From the NCBI RefSeq assembly GCF_028583425.1, contig NC_072799.1, forward strand, positions 89,328,217-89,392,216: DNA of 64,000 nt, read 5' to 3'. This document shows, piece after piece, positions 1 to 9,560 of this stretch (position 1 is the stretch's first letter; every line of letters starts with the position of its first letter). This DNA is from Eublepharis macularius (Eukaryota > Chordata > Lepidosauria > Squamata > Eublepharidae). The position numbers were made by a program, and so were the translations under genes. The notes under the pieces were generated by a model. The model did no database searches. It was not told the origin of the DNA and saw nothing but the letters and a program-made list of their open reading frames with translations.

Positions 1-288
1 CTCTTGGTTAAATGGTTTTTATTCAGAAATCAAATCATTTCCACAGATAGGTCCATAGGATTACTCAGAGCAAGGTAAGCATCTGAGCAGTAAGAGCAAG
101 ATTGACAGGAATAGTGATATGTGGAAAAATCCTTCCTCTTAACACGTTTGCTCCTTCCCCCCTCCCAACAGTAAACAGGACTTTTGGCGCAAACTTGGCA
201 TGAGAACGTCTCACATCTTTGTACTAGCAAGTTGAGTCACTGAGAAAGCAAGACATAGCAATACATGGGAGTGAGTATTGATTGAAAG

Positions 289-437
289 ACACCAGACTGC
301 CTGGCAAACGCCAGGAAGAGGGCTTGGAACGAACACGTTTGCCAGGAACGGCCTCACGAACAGCTTACTCGCAAACAGCGGATTGGGCTGTTCGTGGCCT
401 TTTTTTGTTTTTATTGCTGTTCGTGCCCATCTCTAGT
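289..437 (-). mobile_element. hAT-like non-autonomous repeat fragment
   Basis: On the - strand it begins CTAGAGATGGGCACGAAC, a terminal sequence of the type seen in hAT elements (AGAGATGGG). The same end recurs, less exactly, at 1246-1272. No opposite terminus or target duplication was found, so it is probably a fragment. Confidence 0.4.
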
Positions 438-1054
438 TGCTAGTAATGGAATGTAAGAAATTTACATTCTTCTCATGCAGTATCAAATCCTTCCTTATGT
501 ATGTACTTAAAATTAACAAGAAGTATAGGGAGGAATCTTGACTAATTTGGTGTGCATGTGTATTTGAGTATGTATCTTCTACTTTAACTAACAGGAATTT
601 AAATCTACATTAAGTAACCTTTTAGCAAAGCAAAAACAAGTGACTTTGCCTGCTTTTTTCATCATTTTTGCAAATGAACAATGTAAGAAATCTCTGTTTC
701 ACATAGATAATGAAACATCTTTCCCACAATATTATAGCAGTCTAGCAAGATTACAGTAAAATAGCTCACCCCAAAAACTCACCAATATTCAATTACTGAC
801 GCACAAAAGCACATCAAATATAGCTGGGGGGAGGTCTTCAGAGGGCAGTGAGGACTATGTCCCCTGCAAATTTGGTGGGTGTTGGACATTGGGAAGGCAA
901 GTTTGTAACCCCTCAATGTAGCTTCCAGCAGACAGTCCAGTTTTTGCCACTGTGAAGAGAAAATGACACGAAAGGGGGAGACCCATGGACTCTCCTTTCC
1001 CCGGCTCAAGTTCAGCTAAGTCCCAAGGGGGCTGTTCTGGCTCCCATGAACCTC

Positions 1055-1225
1055 TAACTACGAACATGTTTGTGAACATGTCATGTCCGTCGATGTTCAT
1101 GAATCCCTGTTCGTGGATGGCAACGACAGTCCCACTGAACTGTCCCACTCTAACTACGAACATGTTCGTGAACATGTCATGTCCGTCGATGTTCGTGAAT
1201 CCCTGTTCGTGGATGGCAACGAACA
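1055..1225. repeat. 96-bp tandem duplication rich in ACGAAC/GTTCGTG
   Basis: TAACTACGAACATG starts at 1055 and again at 1151, so the period is 96 bases. The two units are nearly identical over the shared part (about 73 bases of the second). Each carries ACGAACATGTTCGTGAACATG-like near-palindromes. The stretch ends in a hAT-like terminus at 1272. Confidence 0.75.
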
Positions 1226-3068
1226 ACGAACATCGTGTTCATGTTTTTTTTCCCGTTCATGCCCATCTCTACTGGCAACTACAAGTAATATCTCATTGAA
1301 GTCTCTGTTTGAAGATGCTGAGTTTACAAAGCTTTCAGTTTTAAAGCTATCCCACAAATCATGATGGCATGGCGGGAGTAAAAGCAGACAGCAAATGAAG
1401 TTTATTATTTAAAAATATAATTGACTGCTTAGTATGAAAAACCCTTGTTTATGCACAGCATCACAACTGGTCGTAAATACTATAGAATTAGTTTCAAAAG
1501 CTTTAATATACACATTTCTTCTAGGGCACAAATTTGTTCTCTATAATGACATGATAGCCAATAAAGAAAAAAATAATAGCTCTGTGCATACTAGTGAAGT
1601 ATTTGACCTAATATATTACTTGGAATGACAGTGATTTAAGGTGTACTATATCAGAGGCACAGTTTACTACTGGAAAGAAAACACTGCAGCCAGTTGCCTT
1701 GACAACACACCATTGCTGTACTGAAAATTAAAGGAAACATAGGTCTCTCAGCTATTGTCAGGACTACAAACCAATCACCAAATTAGGTTAAAAGAAAAGT
1801 AATCCTAGAGCAAATTAGTGTTAGCTGTCCTAAGCAATATTAGGCATCACTTGTTATCATGATACTGGGCACAAAACAGGTAAGAAAGCTGAGTGATTTA
1901 TAGTAGTTCAAAGTAATAGGAAGAAAGCTACAGAAATAATACAACGTGGTACTAATTGCTCAAAAGTTTCCTCTTCCTCTGAGGAAAGCGTGTCCCTATA
2001 TGATCCAAAATAGAGTGGGTAGGAGGTATAAATGTGCAACACCAAGATCACTTCCAGTTGCCTAGTCTTAGTTAAGAAACTGGGAATATTAAATTTGCAA
2101 TGGTCCAGACAGGGAATTTGTGTGATGATTGAAAAACATAATTAATCATGCATCCTGTTCACTAAAGCACTGAGAAGCTTCGGGTAACATTTCATTCTTT
2201 CTTATGAAGGGCTGTAACTTTTTAAATAGGAATTAACATTTCTGAGAAGCTGGAAATGGAGGTGTCAGAAAAGTAGCCATGAGACAGGCAAGACTGCTGA
2301 ACAGAAAGTGTACAGATATTCCCCAGACTGCTAGATGCTGCAGAAATATCAAGGAGGCAGCTCTCAATTCTTATGGCTGAGCCATCCCAAAATATGTAGA
2401 GTAATTTCACATCCAAACGTGATAAACATCCTTTAGGCAACCCCATATTTCTTAATTCTGTAACTTAGGAAGAATACACATAGTTACTACAATGGAAAGA
2501 CCTTGCCTAAAACCTCTTCTCCTTTTCAAAACATAACTACTTCAAAGAAATAGTAAAAGATGAATTAATGTGGAAAAATGTATTTAAGAGATTACTACAA
2601 ATCTTAGAATCCAAGTATCTTTAAATAAACAGTGCAGTCCTAAGTTCACTGAAGTCAATGGGCTTCGGAGGGTATTTGTAGTGTTTGTGTGTATTAACGT
2701 GGGGTTTTTGACTATTGGTTACTGTGGGTTTAAATGCAGGCTTCTGAAGTATGAATGAGGGGGAGGATCGGTGAATGGAGAATGCTGTGACTGGATGGTA
2801 GCTGCACCTTAGGGGGGCAGAGTGAACTGCAGTTTTTAATCAGAGTGCTGAGAAAAGAGTATCCATTCTTGTCAAGTTTAGTGAATTTGTGTGTTCTGAG
2901 AAATTCAGAGGCAGGTTATTCTATCTCTATTTCTATATCACAGAGATAGGTTATTCTGTTTAGGCCAGGTATAGGCTTCCCATCCCTCTGTCGGGAGCAG
3001 GGAAATCCCTGCTCTCATATGCTGCCGCCAGCCCCTCCCACTTGGCTGGCAGGGGAGAAGGCATGCAG

Positions 3069-3085
3069 CGGGGGGGGGGGGGGGA
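3069..3085. repeat. poly-G tract
   Basis: About 16 consecutive G between GCATGCAGC and AGAAGAGCATGC. It lies just outside the left arm of the inverted repeat at 3112-3383 and its length is likely to be unstable. Confidence 0.8.
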
Positions 3086-3111
3086 GAAGAGCATGCAGGG
3101 TGCTCCGCTGT

Positions 3112-3383
3112 CCCACTGAACTGGCTTTCGTGCACTTGGCATTTCTTCCCTTGTGCTGGAAAATGATGTCATTTTCTGGCATGAAGGAAGAGCCGTAGGG
3201 TGCGCTGAAGCCAAAAATCACCCGTTTAGAGGCTACAGCACACCTGGCGTTTCAGCTGAAGCCTCCAAATGGGCAATTTTTGGCTCCAACGCACCCCACG
3301 GCTCTTCCTTCGTGCCAGAAAACATCAATGTTTTCCAGCACAAGGGAGGAAATGCCAGGCGCACTGAAGCCAGTTCAGCAGGA
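3112..3383. repeat. long inverted repeat, probable fold-back DNA transposon (MITE)
   Basis: The arm 3112-3220 is the imperfect reverse complement of 3275-3383, with a 54-base spacer. The outer flanks also look like degraded termini: CTAGGGTTGCCAAGACCCC read on the - strand from about 3445 resembles the element ends at 60.2-60.5 kb. The 148-residue frame across it is a by-product of the palindrome. Confidence 0.6.
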
Positions 3384-3599
3384 TGGGGGAATGTGGGAAC
3401 TAAGTACCCTCCACATACTTTGGCCCCTGGGGTCTTGGCAACCCTAGTCAAGCAACCTGTGTGGAAAAGCCTGAGGGAACCTATGTCCATGTGGATGAGA
3501 GGAGTGTTTATTCTGTTAGCGAGGATCTGTGTGGAAAATCAGTCTCTGGAAATACAGCTTTTAGAAGATAAAACTATTTTGAAACCACCAAGCTTATGA

Positions 3600-5040
3600 A
3601 CCCATTCTGAAACCAATATGCTTATCAATACTCTGCAACCATCATGCTTATATACTTATAAATAAATTCTACTTCTTATTAAGCAAAACGCCTCATTCAT
3701 CTGAAATACAGGATCCTTTCTTACTTCACAGCCACTCTCACATGCTGACCATTCTGTCATTCTACCACCTATAAATAAGCCTTCCCAGAATACCAGCTTA
3801 ACTGAAGAGATTTAAGGTGAAAGCCTTTGGTTGCAGCAAAAACCTTTCGGGAACACTGAGGGAGCCAGGGAAGCAGCCACACACAGGGGCAAAATGCCAC
3901 AGGTAGGGTTAGCAGTGGGATTTAAACCCCAAAGGGAAGGTGTCCTTGAGATATAAGCCCAGGTAAAGTAGAGGACATCGGAAGCTGTGTGTGTGTGTGG
4001 AGAGAAAAGCAGTGTTGGTTGTGACCAGGCTCCTCCTGAGGGAAAAGTTTAAGGTAATGCAAGGAGGAATTGTAATAAGAGTACAAGACAAGCTTTAAAA
4101 CAAAATCACTACAGCTGTAAAACAATTAAATATGCAATTTAGTCTAGATAAGCGACATTGGGGAAATCTTCACTTGAAGATGTGTGTATAAACACAGCCC
4201 AATTTAAATTGATGCTCTTCTTCATTACATATGGATCGAATGGCATGTTAATCCTCTTCATGTTTTTACAGTGTTCACACTCAGCGGATTAAATATCCAT
4301 GAACTCGAGCTTTCACAGTATCAAAAATCCATTTCTTTTAAAAGGGCAAATCGATTTGTCTTATGGGTGCTAAGAAATACCCAGATGGATATAGGTCAAT
4401 AAAAAGGATAATTGTGCAATTTTGATTCTCTGCACAGCATAGCAAGGCAACCTACTAAGCAGATACGTAGTTATGGATTTTGAAAATATATGATGAAAAT
4501 GCAAATGCAACTATGATAAAGGCATTAATAAAGGCATTTAAGAGAAAATGATCAAAAATTGAAATGGGGCTTTGGGTTGTATGAATTCATATACATTAGC
4601 AGTGCAATCCTATATAGAGTAAATCCAGTCTAAACCAACTGATTGCACGCATCCAGTGCACAGGATTGCACTATAAGCCTCTTAACCCTTAACATCACAG
4701 CAACCAAATGATGATCAGATGATAAATGTTTATTCAGTACTGGGTGCCAGCTATATTTTGGCTGGCACAGGCCTTAAATACCACAGTACAATGCTCATTT
4801 ACATCAGCAGCTTGATTGTCCCACAGTTTGACCCAGATACAGCTCTCTCTTACATAACTATCAAATTCAGATTTACCTCATAATGGGTTGATGCCTTGAA
4901 ACTAACAGAGACAGGTACATGTTGTTGGCTGCAGCATACAAACTAAAAATTCACATTTCTTTTCTATCAATCATCTTACTATATAATTGAGTAAGCGTAT
5001 TTCAGACAACTCACTTTATACCCTGCTGCACCACCAGAGA
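3600..5040. other. intergenic, nothing recognised but a short hairpin repeat
   Basis: AT-rich sequence. At 4598-4676 a GCAGTGCAATCCTA...GGATTGCACT pair forms a short imperfect hairpin of the type common in squamate genomes. No exon or coding frame is supported. Confidence 0.45.
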
Positions 5041-5130
5041 GCGCTGCCATGGAGGGAAGCCTAGGCAAGGCACCATGTACCTCCAGAAAACATGCCATGG
5101 TGGGAAGCCCAGACCGGCAGCAGGATGGGA

Positions 5131-5337
5131 GCAGGTGGCAATGCCCAACCCCTGCCTTCACCCAGCTGGTATTAGGAGCGGAGCAGGTGGCAATACCCAT
5201 CCCCCACCTTAACCCAGCTGATATTAGGAGTGGAGCAGGTGGCAATGCCCTCCCCTGCCTTAACCCGGCTGGTATTAGTGGCGGAGCAGCTGGCAATGTC
5301 CATCCCCCGCCATCATCCATTTGAGATCCACCTACAA
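5131..5337. repeat. minisatellite, about 52-bp unit, four copies
   Basis: GCAGGTGGCAAT or a close variant starts at 5131, 5183, 5235 and 5286. Each unit then has CCC(A/T)CCCC and CAGCTGGTATTAGGAG-like blocks. The stretch is GC-rich against an AT-rich background. Related but more diverged blocks continue to about 5560. Confidence 0.8.
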
Positions 5338-6172
5338 GAGGCTCTAGAAAGGAGAGGGTGGGCAGGCAGGCAGGTATTCGCTACTCCTCCGTCACTGATT
5401 CCAGCTGGTGAAGGAGGGGGTGGGCATTGTCATCTGTTCCATGCCTGATCTGTCTGATCTCGGCCATGTGAAGGGTGGTGGGCTTTGCTGCCTGCTCCAT
5501 GCCTGCTCCATGCCGGGTAAAGGGGGGGCATTGCCTCCTGTTCTGCGCCTGCATTCTGATGGAACAGTAGACACAATATGAGTATTCTCCCCAACCATCC
5601 ATGGTAAAGGTACTGAGTTCCACTTTTCTCACACCTTAATACTATCCTATATAGCAAAGTTATTAATAATATGTAAGTATATATTCATGATTTACACACT
5701 TTTAGCTGTTAAACTCTTTTAAGCGCCAATATCACACTCTATGCTGCAATTCCACAAAAGAGAACTGGGACTTAGGAGAAGCTAAAGAAAGTGGCACGGA
5801 GGCAGTAAACTGAAAAGAAGGCACCTAATGGATTGAGGTCAGAAGTGTAGAATCATGAAGGATCCAAGGAGAAAGTGAATCTGAAGAAACCTGATATATC
5901 TAGCAATAAGAGAAATTGTTGGCAGAATAAGTGGTCAAAGGACGTCAGAGAGCTGAGGACTGTGGGACAAGGTATCCAGAATAGTTGATTTGGTGGTCAA
6001 ATGCAGATGAGATAGGGATGCTGTGAATTGCTCAGCAACCTGTTGAAACAAATTGCATCTAAAAGTTTGTAAAGAATTGGATCATGCCCACAATTCTTAA
6101 TTAAACTGCACACTCTTAATACTATAAACAGGTACACTTATAACCTACACACACAATTGGCTTAGGATACCA

Positions 6173-6275
6173 GTGATGTGAAAGACCTTAACCTGAGTTA
6201 GCTGCTGCTAGTCACAGGAGACAATCTTGACTATGATAAACCAATGGTCTGATGCAGCATAAGGCAGCTTCAAAC
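6173..6275 (+). mobile_element. tRNA-derived SINE, 3' part
   Basis: GATGTGAAAGACCTTAACC ... CAATGGTCTGATGCAGCATA ... GGCAGCTTC is the 3' body of the same CORE-like SINE whose tRNA-derived head lies at 21.54-21.66 kb. It is truncated at the 5' side. Confidence 0.65.
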
Positions 6276-6324
6276 ATTCAAAAACTTTTTTAAAAATCAC
6301 CCTGCTACCAATACTACCAATTCT

Positions 6325-6558
6325 CCCATTTCAGATAGTAAAATCCAGGCGCAAAGTGGCTTGGAAGGGCATTATTAAGATAAAAGTAATGACTACTGAG
6401 GAATTACACAATTTTAAAGTTGACACTGAGGAAATTGAAATTGTTCAACCAAAAGGGAGACTGCAACGAGGAAATCAGAAGAGTGGAAGAGTAGCTGTGA
6501 GGAAGCTAGAGAAGATCCTTAAAGATAAAGATCTCTCTCTGGGAACCAAGATCAAGAT
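6325..6558 (+). mobile_element. BovB (RTE) LINE fragment, duplicated
   Basis: Encodes KVAWKGIIKIKVM ... EIVQPKGRLQRGNQ ... LEKILKDKDLSLGTKIKI from the BovB/RTE reverse transcriptase ORF. It is nearly identical (about 3 differences in 234 bases) to 7507-7740, far closer than independent old insertions would be. Confidence 0.75.
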
Positions 6559-6605
6559 CTATACATCAATCAGAATGTATAGAAATCAGGTTTATATAGA
6601 TAAAA

Positions 6606-6626
6606 ACACACACACACACACACACG
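6606..6626. repeat. (CA)n microsatellite
   Basis: About ten CA units following the BovB fragment. Confidence 0.85.
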
Positions 6627-6839
6627 TTGCCCTAATCCTTCTTAATCCTCCCCACTGTCTTGCTTTTCACTCTTGCTCCCTTTGTTGCCTCCTCATCCTG
6701 TCCTTATTTAGAGCGTAAACACATGAGGGCCAACCCTACTTTTTGCTTTGCTTGACCCGCAATGCACTTCAGAGATCCCTTGCAAGCGGATTTTCCCATT
6801 GCGCACAGTAAAATCCAGTCGCAAAGATGGTCCCCAAAA

Positions 6840-7340
6840 TCAGCTGAAGCTGCTATAAAAACACTGCACACCACTGAAGTTCAAAATTTGAAGAGGAAGA
6901 TTATGGTGAAACAAGACTGCCAATCAGCTCTGGAAAACAATGACACTACTCACCAAGCTATTTGACCCAATTCTGTTAAACTACAGGGGAAGTAAGAAAA
7001 AATCAAAGAACTTTTATCGTCATACAAAGAGCTGGTTTGACAAGGACTACAGGAAGGTCAAAAACCAAGTGAAATGGAACTATAAACTTTTTAGACATAG
7101 TAATACAACCATCATAAGACATTCATTGATATGAGCCAGAAGAGAATATAAAACCATACTGAAGGAGAAAAAATGCCAGTCTACGGAATCTTTATGAGAG
7201 GAGATGATTGCAGCTGCCAAAGGGGAATCCAGTGTATCTCTATGGCACCTAATTACACCAATACTGAAGCCATGATGCAACACTACAACCCCCATACCAT
7301 CCACTACCTGGGAAAAGCATTTTAAAAACCTCTAAAAGAA
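6840..7340 (+). mobile_element. APE-type LINE fragment (EN-RT linker)
   Basis: Broken frames read SWFDKDYRKVKNQVKWNYKLF, then REYKTILKEKKCQS and EEMIAAAKGESSVSLWHLI. This resembles the endonuclease-to-RT linker (KAWFGKDC...) of the LINE in SGCB intron 5. It is old and interrupted by stops, and is flanked on both sides by related AT/GC blocks (6652-6830 and 7361-7545) that repeat each other. Confidence 0.5.
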
Positions 7341-7506
7341 ACATAACCTCATTTGCTTTTCGCTCTTGCTCCCTTCATTGCCTCCCCATCCGGTTCATAT
7401 TTAGAGTGCAAACCGATGAGGGCCAACCCTGCTTTTTGCCTTCCTTGATCCTCAATGCACTTCAGACCCTCAATGCGCTTCAGTGGTTGCTTGCAAGTGG
7501 ATTTTT

Positions 7507-8195
7507 CCCATTTCAGATAGTAAAATCCAGGCGCAAAGTGGCTTGGAAGGGCATTATTAAGATAAAAGTAATGACTACTGAGGAATTACACAATTTTAAA
7601 GTTGACAATGAGGAAATTGAAATTGTTCAACCAAAAGGGAGACTGCAACGAGGAAATCAGAAGAGTGGAAGAGCAGCTGTGAGGAAGCTAGAGAAGATCC
7701 TTAAAGATAAAGATGTCTCTCTGGGAACCAAGATCAAGATAATCCAAACTATGGTATTCCCCGTTACTATATATGGATGTGAAAGCTGGACGGTGAAGAA
7801 AGCTGACAGGAAGAAAATTGATTCATTTGAAAAGTGGTGCTGGAGGAGAGTTTTGCAGATATCTTGGACAGCCAAAAACACCAATAAGTGAGTACTAGAT
7901 CAAATCAAGCCTGAATTCTCCCTAGAAGCTAAAGTGACAAAACTAAGGCTATCATACTTTGGGCACATCATGAGAAGACAAGATTCTCTGGAAAAGTCTG
8001 TAATACTGGGAAAAGTGGAAGGCACCAGGAAGAGAGGAAGACCCAAACCGAGATGGCTGGACTCAATAAATAAAAGCGAAGTCCTTCAGTTTGCAAGGTC
8101 TGAGCAAGTCTGTTAATGAGAGGACGTTTGGGAGGTCTTTCCTTCCTAGGGTCGCCATAGGTCAGAGGCAACTTGATGGCACATAACACATACAC
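7507..8195 (+). mobile_element. BovB (RTE) LINE, 3' end
   Basis: Encodes the RTE C-terminal domain: TIYGCESWTVKK, FEKWCWRRVLQISWT, then after an in-frame TGA near 7890 SYFGHIMRRQDSLEKS and GRPKPRWLDSIN. It ends in the BovB tail GGGTCGCCATAGGTC ... GCAACTTGATGGCACA. It is 5'-truncated. BovB is a LINE known in squamates and spread horizontally among vertebrates. Confidence 0.9.
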
Positions 8196-8204
8196 TCTTA
8201 AGAC

Positions 8205-8417
8205 CAGGGCTTTTTTTCTGGGAAAAGAGGTGGTGGAACTCAGTGGGTTGCCCTCAGAGAAAATGGTCACATGGCTGGTGGCCCCACCCCCTGATGGCAG
8301 AGGGCCATCTAAGCTCCCCTCTGTCTGGAGATCAGGGGGCGGGGCCACCAGCCATGTGACCATTTTCAAGAGGTTCTGGAACTCCGTCCACTGCGTCCCT
8401 GCTGAAAAAAAGCCCTG
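8205..8417. mobile_element. hAT-type MITE, 213 bp, with 8-bp target duplications
   Basis: The termini are CAGGGCTTTTTTTC and its near-exact complement ending AAAAGCCCTG. The interior is palindromic (AAAATGGTCACATGGCTGG and its complement). It is flanked on both sides by CTTAAGAC (8197-8204 and 8418-8425), a perfect 8-base target site duplication, the mark of hAT transposition. It has no coding capacity and depends on a transposase encoded elsewhere. Confidence 0.9.
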
Positions 8418-8439
8418 CTTAAGACCTATAGGTCAGCAG

Positions 8440-8965
8440 AGCAGAGAAATTCCCCATTACTATGTATGCATGTGAGAGCTGGACAATGAAGAAAACTGAC
8501 GGGAAGAAAATTGATTCATTTGGAATGTGGAGTTGGAGGAAAGTTTTTTTCATAGGTATCTTGGATGGCCCAAAAGACAAAAAGTGGTGCTGGTGGAGAG
8601 TTTTGTGGATGCCATGGATGGATGGCCAAAAAGACCAATAAATGGGTTCTAGAACAAATCAAGCCTAATTTCTCCCTAGAAGCTAAAATGTCAAGACTGA
8701 GGCTATCGTACTTTGGTCACATCATGAGAAGACAAGACTCTCTGGAAAAGTCAATAATGCTAGGAAAAGGGGAAGGCAGCAGGAAAAGAGGAAGACCTAA
8801 AACGAGATGGCTGGACTCAATAAATACAAGGAGCCAAGTCCTCCAGCTCCAGTTCGCAGGGTCTGAGCAAGTCTGTTAATGATGGGACGTTTGGGAGGTC
8901 TGGCCTTCTTGGGGTCGCCAAAGGTCGGAGGCGACTTGACGGCGCATCACACACAACACACAAGC
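8440..8965 (+). mobile_element. BovB (RTE) LINE, 3' end, second copy
   Basis: Reads YACESWTMKKTDGKKIDSF, then KTNKWVLEQIKPNFSLEAKM, SYFGHIMRRQDSLEKS and GRPKTRWLDSIN, ending in the GGGTCGCCAAAGGTCGGAGGC tail. A short internal repeat of the WRRV region is present (about 8540-8640). The copy ends directly against the SGCB CpG island. Confidence 0.88.
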
Positions 8966-8974
8966 AGCCTAAAT

Positions 8975-9560
8975 AACGGGGCACCGTTGCTGCGGGCGCG
9001 GGCGCTGCGCCGTCGCTCGAAGGCCGGCTGCCCGGGCGCCTCCCCGCCCTGCCCTCCCGCTCCCTTTAAGGAATCAGCCTGACGGCCGCGGCGGAGAATT
9101 CCTCTTGCCCGCGGCCGCTTCGGCGCCAGGAGCCTGGCCGCGCTCGCTCCCGGTTCTGGGTGAGGCGGGGAAGGGCCCCAAGATGGCGGCAGCGGCAGGG
9201 GCGGCGGCGACGAGCGCCTCGGAACAGGTCGGTGGCCCGGGCCTGGCGGCGGGCAGGGCAGGGCAGGGCAGAGGGCGCTTCGTGTGGCGGGAAGGGAAGG
9301 CGAGGCCGCCTCTGACTCGCATCCATTGCGCGGCCGGTCTCCGCGGGAGCGCCCTCAGGCGCCCGGTTTCCTCAGCTGAGGGGAAGCCGCAAGACCCGCG
9401 AAAGGGCGGGGGAGCCCCGCTACGGCCGAGGGACGCCCGCGGTCGCCTGGCTTGTGCGACCCCGCGCCCGCCGGCCCGATCTGCGACCCTCGGCCCATCC
9501 GCCCGCCAGCGCCGGCCCCTCGGGGGTGGCTGAGACTTGATGCCCGCGAGGAAAGGGGGC
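8975..9560 (+). promoter_or_regulatory. SGCB: CpG island promoter region of SGCB
   Basis: A sharp switch from AT-rich repeat DNA to CpG-dense sequence flanks the first coding exon. It contains GGGCGG-type boxes and CGG/GCC runs and has no TATA box close to the ATG. It begins directly after the last BovB tail (about 8960). The long frames across it on both strands come from base composition. The transcription start cannot be placed from sequence alone. Confidence 0.8.
9183..9227 (+). CDS. SGCB: SGCB coding exon 1
   Basis: Fifteen codons from the ATG, rich in Ala with Thr and Ser, ending in Glu-Gln before a GTCGGT donor. It is cytosolic N-terminus. GC content is very high, in line with the surrounding CpG island. 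The low-complexity Ala run is the least conserved part of the protein. Confidence 0.93.

Larger units (their letters stand above)
1..2950. other. intergenic, no gene recognised
   Basis: AT-rich sequence with two islands of GTTCGTG/CACGAAC-rich repeat (about 289-437 and 980-1272). Short frames here have no recognisable domain. No exon of SPATA18, the expected upstream neighbour of SGCB in mammals, was recognised. Confidence 0.5.

Noticed and set aside
3153-3599. 148-codon + strand frame
   Set aside because: It crosses an inverted repeat element and the translation has no recognisable domain.
5131-5337. CRISPR-like array
   Set aside because: Four diverged 52-base units without spacers in a vertebrate genome; it is a minisatellite.
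9105-9533. Frames of 82-142 codons on both strands at the SGCB promoter
   Set aside because: CpG-island base composition removes stops; only the short exon 1 frame is supported by homology and splicing.
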